Assembly (NCBI GenBank): GCA_037179385.1
Contig: CM074184.1
Location: forward strand, 11,426,001-11,490,000
Length of the DNA stretch: 64,000 bases
Direction of reading: 5' to 3'
Source: Holothuria scabra
Lineage: Eukaryota; Echinodermata; Holothuroidea; Aspidochirotida; Holothuriidae
Positions 22,801-29,326 of the stretch are shown here, one piece after another. Position 1 is the first letter of the stretch. Every line of letters begins with the position of its first letter. The notes under the pieces were generated by a model, which saw nothing but the letters and a program-made list of their open reading frames with translations, was not told the origin of the DNA and searched no databases. The position numbers were made by a program, and so were the translations under genes.

Positions 22801-25800
22801 GCAACACTTGTTTTGCACACAAGAAGCACAGAAGATAATGAATTTGACGGGAAGGGCTTTTCTATTACAAAATATAGTTAAAATCTGAAGAGGGTGCCAC
22901 TATTAGCCCAAGGTGAGCTATGTTATGCCAGGGCCCAGGTATACCTTTTCTTACAAATAAAGCTCATACTTATCAGGCAGCATCACTCAATCCATCTCTC
23001 TGTCCACACTTGTTTAAAATGTTTTTCTTCCAATGTGGTTTCATAAATGTGATTGAAAATTGGGCACAGTGTTCCTTGGGTGGTGAGGCCAATGTGGGGT
23101 GCTTAGGAATTTGGACGCTGGTCCCATGTGGCCAATTTTATGATAAACTGCAAAATGCTTCTCCTCCAGCTGTTCTCTTGTACAATGCTGATGTTTTGTC
23201 ATAGTGCATGATGCTCTATAACTAGTACCTTCAGGTTGTTCAGAAATTTTAAGTCCAAAGGCCAGTATGGTCCGTAGGGTCCATGTTGTAAAATATTACA
23301 CAACAATTTTTTTCTTTTAATTTTTAAAACAACTAACAGCCTGAAATAAGGATGCTTGCCTAGTGGATTGTTTACGACATTCTTGAATTTTTGTACAAGG
23401 GTCCAAATGCATGGGCCCCGGCCAATATGGCCCATTCCATGAAAATTTGCAAAATCCTTTTCCTCCTACAAATTGTGTTTCACAATGTTGATGATTGGTC
23501 ATTCTGATCTAGTGATCCTCTGTTAATAGTTCTTTTGGGTGTATAGACAGTTTCTGTGTAAGGCCCAAAATGTGCCCTATCATGGTCCATATTGTGAAAT
23601 ATTGCAAAATGGTCAGTCCTTCCTCAACTTAATGTTAGACAGAGCTGCCAGCCTGATATAGTGGTACTAGATTAGTGATCATACCGTGTTCTGGAAGCTT
23701 AGGTCTAAGTTTCCATGTTGGCCTTATGACCCTTTTTTATAAAATTCTGTGAATTGTTTACTCCTTTAATTAGATTGTCTTATGCAATGTTGATGGTTTG
23801 TTACAATGATCATGATTTCACTTAGTCGCACCTTCAGGTTAATTATTCCTAGTTCTTGAACAGGACCATGTACTACACTTAACAGTGGGACTTACTCTAG
23901 TGTGGAGTAAAACAAGGTGGACATAGCATAGAGTCCTGTTTAAGGACTAGTTATTCCTGACTCCTGAGGTGTTCAAGGCCCAAGGTGGACCATAGGGTCT
24001 ATTTTGTGAAGTATTGCAAGTGGTTAACTTTTCCTCCAGGTAATTTTGAATAGAGTTGAAGTTGTGGTAGTGGTGCTTGGTTAGTGATCTGTTTACATTT
24101 TGGGGCATTTTGGTCCAAGGTTCCATGTGGGCCCTATAGTACTTTTTATGAAAATCTGCAAAATGTCCCCTCAACTACAGATTGTCTTGTACAATGTTGA
24201 TGGTTTGCCTGAATGATTTTTTGATTCCTTGCCGAAGGCAGGCAAGGAATCTATGCGATGGTGATGTCGTGTGTATGTGTGTGTGTGGCTTTGTCTTTGT
24301 GTAAAACAGAGGACCTTAACAATAGACTTCCAGGTCCTCGGTTGTAAATTCAATAGATTTCTCAAGTCCTCGGTTGTCTAACAATAGACAGTCTATTGTG
24401 AAGGTTAGGGTTAAGTTAGCAGACACAATGGAGATAACAATGAAGTCCTCAGTTGTGTGTAAAAACACGACTGTGTGTGTGTGTGTGTGTGTATGTATGT
24501 GTGTGTTTGTATGTGACGCTTTGGCTTGTAAACACGATATCTCAAGAAGGGTAAGTGTGACTAACCTCGTATTTGGTGTGTAGGTTGGTCATATTGAGTA
24601 GATGATCCCTATTGTTTTTGGTGGAGATCAAAGGTCATTTGGGGTCACGAGAGGTCAAAAGGTCAAAACTTTGTAAACACGATATCTCGAGTACGGTACA
24701 TGTGACTATGCTCATATTTAGTGTGTGCATTGGTCATACTGAGTAGATGATCCCTATCGATTTTCGTGAAGGTCAAAGGTCATTTGGGGTCACCAGAGGT
24801 CAATAGGTAAATTCCTTAGAAATTGCTTGTAAACACGGTATCTCAAGAAGGGTAAGTGTGACTAATCTCATATTTGGTGTGTGCATTGGCCATATTGAGT
24901 AGATGATCCCTATTGTTTTTGGTGAAGATCAAAGGTCATTTGGGGTCACCAGAGGTCAAAAGGTGAAAATTTCGTAAACACGATAACTCGAGAACGGTAC
25001 ATGTGACTATGCTCATATTTGGTGTGTGGGTTGGTCATATTAAGTAGATGATCCGTATTGATTTTCGTGGAGGTCAAAGGTCATTTGGGGTCACAAGAGG
25101 TCAATAGGTAAATTCCTTAGAAATTGCTTGTAAACACGGTATCTCAAGAAGGGTAAGTGTGACTAATCTCATATTTGGTGTGTGCATTGGCCATGTTGAG
25201 TAGATGATCCCTATTGTTTTTGGTGGAGATCAAAGGTCATTTGGGGTCACCAGAGGTCAAAAGGTGAAAACTTCGTAAACACGATAACTCGAGAACGGTA
25301 CATGTGACTGTTTATATTTGGTGTGTGGGTTGGCTATATTGAGTAGATGATCCGTATCGATTTTCGTGGAGGTCAAAGGTCATTTGGGGTCACGAGAGGT
25401 CAATAGGTTAATTCCTTAGAAATTGCTTGTAAACACGGTATCTCAAGAAGGGTAAGTGTGACTAATCTCATATTTGGTGTGTGCATTGGCCATATTGAGT
25501 AGATGATCCCTATTGTTTTTGGTGGAGATCAAAGGTCATTTGGGGTCACCAGAGGTCAAAAGGTGAAAACTTCGTAAACACGATAACTCGAGAACGGTAC
25601 ATGTGACTGTTTATATTTGGTGTGTGGGTTGGCTATATTGAGTAGATGATCCGTATCGATTTTCGTGGGGGTCAAAGGTCATTTGGGGTCACGAGAGGTC
25701 AATAGGTTAATTCCTTAGAAATTGCTTGTAAACACGGTATCTCAAGAAGGGTAAGTGTGACTAATCTCATATTTGGTGTCTGCATTGGCCATATTGAGTA

Positions 25801-27999
25801 GATGATCCCTATTGTTTTTGGTGGAGATCAAAGGTCATTTGGGGTCACCAGAGGTCAAAAGGTGAAAACTTCGTAAACACGATAACTCAAGAACGGTACA
25901 TGTGACTATGCTTATATTTGGTGTGTGGGTTGGTCATATTGAGTAGATGATCCGTATCGATTTTCGTGGAGGTCAAAGGTCATTTGGGGTCACCAGAGGT
26001 CAATAGGTAAATTCCTTAGAAATTGCTTGTAAACACGGTATCTCAAGAAGGGTAAGTGTGACTAATCTCATATTTGGTGTGTGCATTGGCCATATTGAGT
26101 AGATGATCCCTATTGTTTTTGGTGGAGATCAAAGGTCATTTGGGGTCACCAGAGGTCAAAAGGTGAAAACTTCGTAAACACGATAACTCGAGAACGGTAC
26201 ATGTGACTATGCTCATATTTGGTATGTGGGTTGGTCATATTGAGTAGATGATCCGTATCGATTTTCGTGGAGGTCAAAGGTCGTTTGGGGTCACCAGAGG
26301 TCAATAGGTAAATTCCTTAGAAATTGCTTGTAAACACGGTATCTCAAGAAGGGTAAGTGTGACTAATCTCATATTTGGTGTGTGCATTGGCCATATTGAG
26401 TAGATGATCCCTATTGTTTTTGGTGGAGATCAAAGGTCATTTGGGGTCACCAGAGGTCAAAAGGTGAAAACTTCGTAAACACGATAACTCAAGAACGGTA
26501 CATGTGACTATGCTCATATTTAATGTGTGGGTTGGTCATATTGAGTAGATGATCCGTATGTATTTTCGTGGAGGTCAAAGTTCATTTGGGGTCACGAGAG
26601 GTCAAAAGGTAAATTCCTTAGAAATTGCTTGTAAACACAGTAACTCAAGAAGGGTAATTGTGACTAATCTCACATTTATTGTGTGGATTGGTCATATTTA
26701 GCAGATGATTTCTATAGATTTTCCCAAAGGTCAAAGTTCATTTGGAGTCAGCATGTTCAAAGCCTGACAAGCTTTCCTTCACAGTCTTTCAAGAAAGGTC
26801 ACTTGTAGGGTCCTGTAACTTGTCATGTAGATGGCACATAGTGAATACATGGTCCCAGAAGTTTTTGGTGGAGGTCAAATGTCATTTGGGTTCACGACGG
26901 GCAACGAGGATCTCAATGTAGGAAGATTCGATGCCTTGCATGTGTACTTTGTGGGCACATTATGGAGCCCTGTTAATTGAAAAACATTGCAAAGCAATGT
27001 CAATGTGAAAAAAGGCCTTACATTTCAGCAGCAAGGAATCACTAAGCCTTTTGGCTTTCTGGTTTTCCCTGAAAACCTCAAAGTGTGCTCAAGTATTTCA
27101 TACTAGGAAAAAATTTGGGAGTGCTCTGTTAAAGCTCAATTTGATGTCCTTGAAAAACCAAGTTACACCTTGAAAAGTCCTTGAAAAGTGCTTGAATTTT
27201 ATCTGAAGAAAAGAGTACGAACCCTGGTTAGGGCTTCAGAGAACATATTACTAAGGTGTACCTATAGTAAAAAAAATTCAGTAATAGATTTTAAAAAACA
27301 TGAAAAATGAATTCTAAGAGCTCATCTCCCATCTTCATAGGACATTCTTGAGCAGAGACAAAATGTTGAAGTTTATTCACTCAAGTAAAAATGGTACACT
27401 GTGGAAGTTCAGGCAACATTTTGTGAATTACATAGAAGTGTCCATTTGTTGTCCCAATTTTGTGACTCTTGCGCAAGGAGGGTTACATAGGCTGTAACCA
27501 AGGCTCAAGATACAAAGCAGCTCTTCTGCCAAGAAAAAATGGCCCATTTAATCAACATAATCATTAAAATTAATGGTAGTGAAAAATGGTAGAGATTATT
27601 TTGTTTTGAGCAAGAACATGCACCCCAAACTGTTTTGCAAGGAATGGTACTTTCTCTATGTTGAAATATGTCAGCCTCTCAATTAACCCCTTTTTAAGAT
27701 GCCATAAAGTGTAAGCCTAATGTATATTATGCTCTGTATTCTTGCCAGATGGTTTTGAATCTGATACTGCATCAATGGCGCCCTCTGTCATGCAACCTTC
27801 AGCCATCTTCACCGAGGAATCTGAAGATGCAGGGAACAAAGATCACGTAGATATTGCTGCCAACAGCCCTGTTATGACCACAGTTGATGTAGACCTTCCC
27901 GGTACTCCTGCAGGTCTGCCTTCAGGCCCCAGAACCATTGATACGTCCACCCCTAGTATCACTGACTTGGATGGAGATTCTAATGTTATGATTGTATAA
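1761..27999 (+). CDS. Unrecognised gene, last six exons (gene model)
   Basis: Six exons join in a single open frame: 1761-1837, 15308-15401, 15765-15825, 17893-18016, 19513-19738 and 27749-27999. All have GT donors and AG acceptors, and codon phase is preserved at each junction. The visible part is about 276 residues and ends at TAA 27997-27999. It starts with an amphipathic basic helix (FRALLQIRALRKV). The rest is polar and low in hydrophobics, with PPGY (a WW-domain ligand type), LPAYE, a basic stretch (ERSKRSKRKHRSS), S/T/D-rich segments and a C-terminal VMIV that could be a class II PDZ ligand. It reads as the cytosolic disordered tail of a larger protein, possibly a membrane protein. I do not recognise the family. 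The 5' end is off the left edge. Confidence 0.72.
3080..3670 (+). repeat. Tandem 145/156-bp monomers with DR1 motifs (copy 1 array)
   Basis: Four monomers are visible. The conserved GAGGTCAAAGGTCATTTGGG-type block recurs at 3166, 3322, 3467 and 3612, spacings of 156, 145 and 145 bp. Perfect AGGTCAAAGGTCA occurs at 3322-3334 and 3467-3479. Each monomer also carries ATATCTCAAGAA and a TGAGTAGATG block. Confidence 0.85.
5859..6150. mobile_element. Foldback MITE-like element
   Basis: CTGTGTTCTCACGTACCC at 5859 and the reverse complement of GGGATATGTGAGAACACAG ending at 6150 form imperfect terminal inverted repeats of about 18 bp. A third related stretch (GGTCTCACATACCCCGC) lies at about 5778. 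No clear target duplication or ORF was found. Confidence 0.5.
7278..7947 (+). repeat. 5' LTR of the Gmr1-like element
   Basis: 670 bp, begins TGTTACGAGACGAC and ends GCCGTAACA. Preceded by target duplication copy CTAG. Nearly identical to 13303-13972; differences seen include positions equivalent to CACAGACGAG/CACGGATGAG and GACCAAGCCG/GACCAAGCTG. Confidence 0.93.
7577..7588 (+). promoter_or_regulatory. Putative LTR TATA-like box
   Basis: ATACATAAAAGG lies mid-LTR, where a U3 promoter is expected, and is repeated in the 3' LTR. Only the motif and its position support it. Confidence 0.35.
7951..7968 (+). other. Putative primer binding site
   Basis: TTGGTGGCCTAACATCCG begins four bases after the 5' LTR. 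A TGG at this place is expected to pair with a tRNA CCA end. I cannot name the priming tRNA. Confidence 0.45.
8076..9215 (+). CDS. gag: Gag polyprotein of the Gmr1-like element (SCAN-like capsid)
   Basis: 379 residues encoding the structural protein that packages the element's RNA. Residues 17-53 (from LNSLKKSEIVKVA) resemble a small SAP-like helical module. Residues 80-135 are a charged coiled coil with a 9-residue repeat EMQREKEER three times (93-119), encoded by a 27-bp DNA repeat. Residues ~150-312 are the capsid-like part. Its C-terminal half (YRQKFRKY, TYVEFAYQKERHFDRW, TFEALRQLMLVEEF, EVANLADQYA) looks like the SCAN domain, which is known to derive from Gmr1-like capsids. The tail is basic and Q/S/N-rich. 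The ORF stops at TAA 9213-9215, before the zinc knuckle, which lies in the overlapping pol frame; this is unusual. ATG 8076 is the first in-frame start after the LTR leader. Confidence 0.9.
   Translation: MPFDLDEFVASPSIEELNSLKKSEIVKVAKHYGVEFQPLMRKDKIKRYIVEYLVDESILPITVLETIMTVPTDNAFELKKLELEREVRLKELEMQREKEEREMQREKEEREMQREKEAREHEFRLKQLELGVLKGPEPKKGTDTGGFDVSKHVKFVPKFQEDNVEKFFNHFEKLGEQLKWPRDKWSILIQSNFTGKAQEVYSALSIEDSMDYDKVKKAILQAYELVPEAYRQKFRKYCKADTQTYVEFAYQKERHFDRWCDSKKVSTFEALRQLMLVEEFKRCVSDDIKTHLEEQKADKLKEVANLADQYALTHKFGKVGQTQNKSQFNRPNKKYGNGTRGDTAGKISGAQSGSLSPTNSGKKQPDSSSRQKNPPGQLK
9079..13053 (+). CDS. pol: Pol polyprotein: zinc knuckle, protease-like, integrase, RT, RNase H
   Basis: 1324 codons open in the +1 frame relative to gag, overlapping it by 137 bp; the ORF-track ATG is probably not the true start. 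Zinc knuckle CX2CX4HX4C at residues 54-67. Protease-like region ~125-220 with CDYATQS where D-T/S-G is expected, then LLLGND. Integrase: H457, H464, C494, C497, then D528, D587, E623 (DD35E), and GPY at 762-764. Gypsy-type RT follows (~910-1150): FDLLKGYW with D998, and YVDD at 1058-1061. RNase H runs to the end, with D1207, E1247/E1249 and YTDHNPL (D1276). It replicates the element by reverse transcription and inserts the cDNA. Only the protease active site looks degenerate. Expression would need a +1 shift or a sequence repair relative to gag. Confidence 0.93.
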   Translation: MAMALGVTQQVKLVELSLVPSLQQILVKNNQILVVVKRIHQVSSNKAAFKDIVCGFCHKKGHIMANCFQLAKLKETETAPNALANAENSPEVVVTLRPNSNDQIKEEYLPFVSEGFISLDGDSAHPPVKIKILCDYATQSLLLDGVLPLTDSTSTGANVLIQGVECGFISVPLHKINLKSDLVSGSIIVGVRPTLPVKGVSLLLGNDLAGGKVVANAILTDKPCDYNNTEQLEKEFPDLFPACAVTRAMSQKLAMDDNLKHPASKSEDTVSKSVTSRESCKDDNLEHPLSKSEGMISEKKDGKFKPPPSKTEELVPKIGTALPKVESESKEDSKRNIDESEDSWVDLSQSFMANLQDCESPVPTHGEGIEQERNMSDTLHKDQLSVQQQHDEELQPLIAGALTEDESKDVPVCFYLKNGVLMRKWRPPDAPLDEEWRIYHQIVVPRVYRKEILSIAHEMPFAGHLGVNKTYHKILNHFYWPKLKSDVAKFCKTCHSCQMVGKLNQNIPAAPLKPIPAFEEPFSRVIIDCVGPLPKSRAGHQYILTIMCASTRFPEAIPLRNIKARTVLQALLKFFTLFGLPKEIQSDQGSNFMSTVFQQMLYELGIDQIKSSAYHPESQGALERFHQTLKNMLKTYCHDNEKEWDEGIPFVMFAVRESVQESLGFSPFELVFGHTVRGPLKLLKEKWLSDPGENIHLLDYVSRFKERFHRACELAQENLRSSQKKMKAWYDKTTVEREFKPGEKVLVFLPVSGQPLQARFQGPYVIERKVNDTDYVILTPDKRNSKRVCHINMMKKYYEREDCDISKDESVHDVNVNVNDACDQVCIISVDQEFNDNDEINADNVPDMCIKLKNSDVLRNLDQKLSHLDDKERSEMKSLINEYVCLFSDDPTRTDLIEHDVDVGEAAPIKQHPYRVNPRKRQHLRDEVRYMLDHDIIEPSNSEWSSPCILVPKPDGGYRFCTDYRKVNAVTRTDSYPIPRIDDCIDRIGNATYVSKFDLLKGYWEIPLTERARKISAFVTPDGLFQYKVMPFGMKNSPMTFQRLVNDLTSSLENCEVYVDDLIVYSNSWNEHVQHVKALFDKLAKANLTVNLVKSEIACAHVIFLGHVVGQGRVKPIKAKVEGIDRFPAPADKKQLMRFLGMAGYYRRFCPNFSDIAAPLTRLLRKNEKFVWTENCQAAFESLKRALMSSPVLIAPDFEKQFKLAVDASDNGIGAVLLQADEHGVDHPVCYYSKKFDRHQKNYSTIEKETLALILGLQHFDVYLGTTSFPVIVYTDHNPLTFLSKMKNKNQRLMRWSLFLQSYNVDIRHIKGKDNVVPDALSRT
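13292..13302 (+). other. Polypurine tract
   Basis: AAGGGGGGGAG abuts the 3' LTR start at 13303, the expected primer site for plus-strand DNA synthesis. Confidence 0.85.
13303..13972 (+). repeat. 3' LTR of the Gmr1-like element
   Basis: 670 bp, TGTTACGAGACGAC to GCTGTAACA, followed by target duplication CTAG 13973-13976. Same length as the 5' LTR and about 98.8% identical by eye. Confidence 0.93.
13977..15307. other. Intron remainder
   Basis: Apart from the right end of the CAGGGTT element (about 14320-14433), I see only AT-rich intronic sequence and short homopolymers. It ends in a pyrimidine-rich acceptor before exon b. Confidence 0.6.
15308..15401 (+). CDS. Unrecognised + gene, exon b
   Basis: Acceptor TTTTTTGTAG precedes 15308; donor GTTAGT follows 15401. 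It encodes VSQDNVPPGYQAIPLGEA and on to RPVMGAE. PPGY is a PPxY-type motif, a ligand for WW domains such as those of NEDD4-family ligases. The alternative acceptor seven bases downstream would bring in a stop codon. Confidence 0.7.
15765..15825 (+). CDS. Unrecognised + gene, exon c
   Basis: Acceptor CTTTTTTAG, donor GTACGA. Encodes GGTVERGPDANSGERSKRSK, the start of a basic cluster continued in the next exon. Confidence 0.65.
16097..17421. mobile_element. Non-autonomous hAT-type DNA transposon (1325 bp)
   Basis: Perfect 17-bp terminal inverted repeats (TAGTGTTTGCACGGGTA and its complement) are flanked by an exact 8-bp target duplication ATTGAAAT (16089-16096 and 17422-17429), as in hAT elements. 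The subterminal regions carry nested palindromes of the GGGTAACCCGGGTACCCGGG type at both ends. No transposase ORF is present, so it would depend on a transposase in trans. It lies in the intron between exons c and d. Confidence 0.88.
17893..18016 (+). CDS. Unrecognised + gene, exon d
   Basis: Acceptor TTACCCATTAG, donor GTTAGT. The single leading base completes an Arg codon from exon c. Encodes KHRSSLGNTNRSRKSETDLK and then a charged Lys/Glu/Asp segment ending ALPVDVV. The basic stretch could be a phosphoregulated or nuclear-targeting segment; that is inference. Confidence 0.7.
18697..18808. mobile_element. Palindromic MITE, copy 1
   Basis: The left arm GGGGCCTGTTCCACAAAGAG, then TTACACACGATCTTAAG, pairs with the right arm (its complement ending TTTGTGGAACGGCCCC) with few mismatches. 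The whole element is about 110 bp and nearly all stem. A second copy is at 52164-52272. Confidence 0.8.
19066..19197 (+). pseudogene. LINE (non-LTR retrotransposon) ORF2 C-terminal relic
   Basis: The frame reads RDRSFSAAGPKL, then a TAG stop, then NSLPENVRDCSSIDSFKSK and LKTHLFTRTFN before TGA. This pattern (FSxAxPxLWNSLP...SFKxxLKTHLF) is typical of the extreme C-terminus of CR1/Jockey-like reverse transcriptase ORFs. The stop sits where Trp is usual, so it is a dead 5'-truncated copy with a short 3' tail to about 19330. Confidence 0.75.
19513..19738 (+). CDS. Unrecognised + gene, exon e
   Basis: A T-rich tract and CATATCAG precede 19513; donor GTGAGT follows 19738. 75 codons: SGTELHLTNVTASDTEDKD, an Ala/Ser/Pro-rich middle, then DPLPAYETHIEVGQEPSEAD. 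Acidic and polar with no hydrophobic segment. LPAYE is an LPxY variant of a WW ligand. Confidence 0.72.
20187..20530. mobile_element. Inverted-repeat MITE-like element (344 bp)
   Basis: GGACTTATATACATGGACAG with AGCATG at 20187 and the complementary end (ATGCTCTGTCCATGTATAGG, AAGTCC at 20530) are terminal inverted repeats of about 25 bp. A single related end (GCTCTGCCCATGTATATAGG, AAGTC) lies at about 50310-50335. No ORF. Confidence 0.65.
20937..21978. repeat. 18-bp perfect inverted repeats around the P2X7-domain ORF
   Basis: TGACGTAAAACCTGCACC at 20937-20954 recurs as its exact reverse complement at 21961-21978. Similarity does not extend clearly beyond 18 bp, apart from a nearby AACACCAC word on both sides. 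The ORF 21131-21691 lies between them. This may mark an old mobile unit; it may also be chance sharing of a dispersed repeat. Confidence 0.45.
21131..21691 (+). CDS. P2X7 C-terminal (ballast) domain-like protein, intronic ORF
   Basis: 186 residues. The N-terminus has FDFEPVRP and an Arg-rich linker (RPRARTRARRD). Residues ~60-110 carry the cysteine pattern WCSCEKCSVMPRDLKCLCCQ and then CITEHSEFGIVCLNQPVL. This resembles the zinc-binding cytosolic ballast domain of P2X7 receptors, which also occurs as stand-alone, often multicopy proteins in invertebrates. The channel part is absent. After about residue 115 the family pattern (aromatic/Arg-rich YR..YR..W) is not visible, so the copy may be truncated, diverged or spliced. 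It is intronless, on the + strand, inside the intron between exons e and f of the host gene. It could be a retrocopy or a dead paralogue. Confidence 0.6.
   Translation: MDASSGPCAFDFEPVRPMKTRAPESDVTSTCSEPAVQSIQADVRPRARTRARRDRMLDTSWCSCEKCSVMPRDLKCLCCQEEGSLQSVSGEENSKCITEHSEFGIVCLNQPVLCTLWVQLRKTEGHVGNAREEMDNRLPSFNVKVSTNIQHYLRELQKVRLNPIFAKMSENERNCCIEKHAKIRSC
22920..24215. repeat. Degenerate ~300-bp tandem repeats
   Basis: Related blocks recur: ACAATGCTGATG/ACAATGTTGATG at about 23178, 23483, 23787 and 24192, and a TATGAAAATCTGCAAAATG-like block before each. Others are GGTCCATGTTG-type and TTAGTGATC-type words. Spacing is about 300-410 bp and copies are heavily diverged. Short incidental ORFs here are not genes. 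Confidence 0.5.
24223..27062 (+). mobile_element. Helentron-like (HINE-type) element, copy 2
   Basis: Same plan as 2972-6733. The 5' stem (GATTCCTTGCC ... GGCAAGGAATC, 24223-24251) is followed by a TG-rich tract, a second (TG)n at about 24473-24515 after repeated CCTCGGTTGT words, the tandem array, and a 3' end at 27031-27062 with GCAAGGAATC, hairpin AAGCC-TTTT-GGCTT and CTGG. Flanking T-runs at both ends fit insertion into T-rich sites. No replicase ORF. It is nested in the CAGGGT element and in sense orientation within the host gene. Confidence 0.65.
24530..26770 (+). repeat. Higher-order tandem array (~301-bp dimer) with DR1 motifs
   Basis: The landmark CTTGTAAACACGGTATCTC recurs at about 24826, 25127, 25426, 25725, 26026 and 26327 (period ~300). 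Each dimer is a long monomer (about 156 bp, with an extra TTAGAAATTGC segment) plus a short one (about 145 bp). Short-type monomers carry perfect or near-perfect AGGTCAAAGGTCA (24770, 25071, 25370 and 25970 perfect). Long-type ones carry AGATCAAAGGTCA. A GGGTCA half-site follows four bases downstream. Copies are very homogeneous. Confidence 0.9.
27749..27999 (+). CDS. Unrecognised + gene, terminal exon f
   Basis: Acceptor TTCTTGCCAG. Two leading bases complete an Asp codon with exon e. 83 codons starting DGFESDTASMAPSVMQPS, rich in Asp, Ser, Thr and Pro, and ending SITDLDGDSNVMIV then TAA. The C-terminal M-I-V fits a hydrophobic-x-hydrophobic PDZ ligand (inference). Confidence 0.75.
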
Positions 28000-28011
28000 A
28001 GAAATGCTGTC

Positions 28012-28017
28012 AATAAA
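28012..28017 (+). terminator. Possible poly(A) signal of the + gene
   Basis: AATAAA lies 13 bases after the stop codon. That is unusually close, so a more distal signal may be used instead. Confidence 0.3.
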
Positions 28018-29071
28018 CTACCAGGACAGAAACATATAATGTTCCAAGCTTAATATGAAGGCTTGCTGGCCAACTCAGCGGTAGTGGTAGAATTCATTGT
28101 ATAAACAGAAATATATGTCCCTATGTACATTTCATTGGCATTTAGAAGGTGTATGCTGATCATTGATTGAAAGGGACAAAAAGGTGCCGACTACATTAAA
28201 TAGTAAGGTCACATTTGGACAAGCTACTTTATATTGTCTCTAGAAGTATTTCATATAACATCTGCATTACCTTGTCAGCACTTGATCCAAGACTGAATGG
28301 CCATGAAAGTATTGGAGAGTATTCATGAAGTGAAATTCTGTAGAAATGATTTTTTCAGCTGTTAAGTGTATAGTTTGCCATACTATCTCTTTGGAAATCA
28401 ACATTGTTGCAGAATGGTTTTATCCATTCTGTCAAGCACAATTGTAACATTGAAAATGTTACAATTACTGAACAGCAGCTATGTGAACTCTGCCAAAAAT
28501 ATTACAGAGATGTACTGAAATGAAATTTAACTTGCTAGGATATGTATTTGTGTATGTTTCTGATCCAGTTCGAGTTGTATGATTGAAAAGCTTTAAATTT
28601 GTGCAAGTGTACAACTTGCTGTTGGAATCATTTATCAATGCAAATTAGTGTCTTAAGTGCCTGATCCTCTCACCCCAAACAGTTTCAAACACAATCTCAT
28701 TTTATTGCTTCAGGGGGCTTCAGTAGACTTTTCATCTTTTGAACTTAGGACCTCCAGTCAATGAAAGAGCTGAGCCAATTTGGAATTTCTGTGGACTACT
28801 ATAATAATTGTAGTCTGGGTTGCAAGGATTAGCCCTTCAAGGCTGTGATCCTAATAAAATCAGCAGCCACAAATATGTTGAGTGTTCTCAAAATGAAACT
28901 GAATGTCAGTCCAATGGATCAGAAATATGCCATTCTATGAAAGGCAGTCTATCGTGTCATATCACACGTTTTCTGTGTGATACTATTTTGATTTGTCTTT
29001 CATCGCCAGAGTAAAGTTGTGCACTTTTATTATGGTATTAAGGTTAATGGCCCTCTTTTTAAAGGCCTCAT

Positions 29072-29326
29072 CCTCTCACCCCAAACAGTTCCAATTCTCC
29101 TTCCTACTAACCACCCACAACCGTTCAAAACTCATCCTCAGCCAGGCAAAATTTCAGTTTATTGCCTAAGGGCGAGTATATTCAAGGCTCATTGTGTAAA
29201 AAAGGACACTCTCAGTTCATTACATGCTGTGTAATATGAGCTTCATCACTTTGCTTGTTTGAACTCGCTGTCAATCAAAGAGCTATGCCAGTTGACAATT
29301 TCTGTGGACTAAGTTGGGGTGAGAGG
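29072..29326. mobile_element. MITE-like inverted-repeat element
   Basis: CCTCTCACCCCAA (29072-29084) and its exact complement TTGGGGTGAGAGG (29314-29326) flank about 230 bp. A related half-copy sits at about 28669-28810, sharing both the terminal word and an internal AATTTCTGTGGACTA block. Confidence 0.5.

Larger units (their letters stand above)
22436..27226. mobile_element. CAGGGT-ended DNA element containing nested repeats
   Basis: The left end CAGGGTGCGCAC and right end GTACGAACCCTG (complement CAGGGTTCGTAC) are 12-bp inverted repeats with two mismatches. GTTAGG flanks both sides (22430-22435 and 27227-27232), a possible 6-bp target duplication. CCTTGAAAAGTCCTTGAA-type words lie inside both ends. 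A Helentron-like element (24223-27062) is nested within. No transposase ORF. Confidence 0.55.

Noticed and set aside
24530..26770. CRISPR-like array
   Set aside because: Units are about 300 bp of continuous near-identical sequence with no spacers, in a eukaryotic intron.
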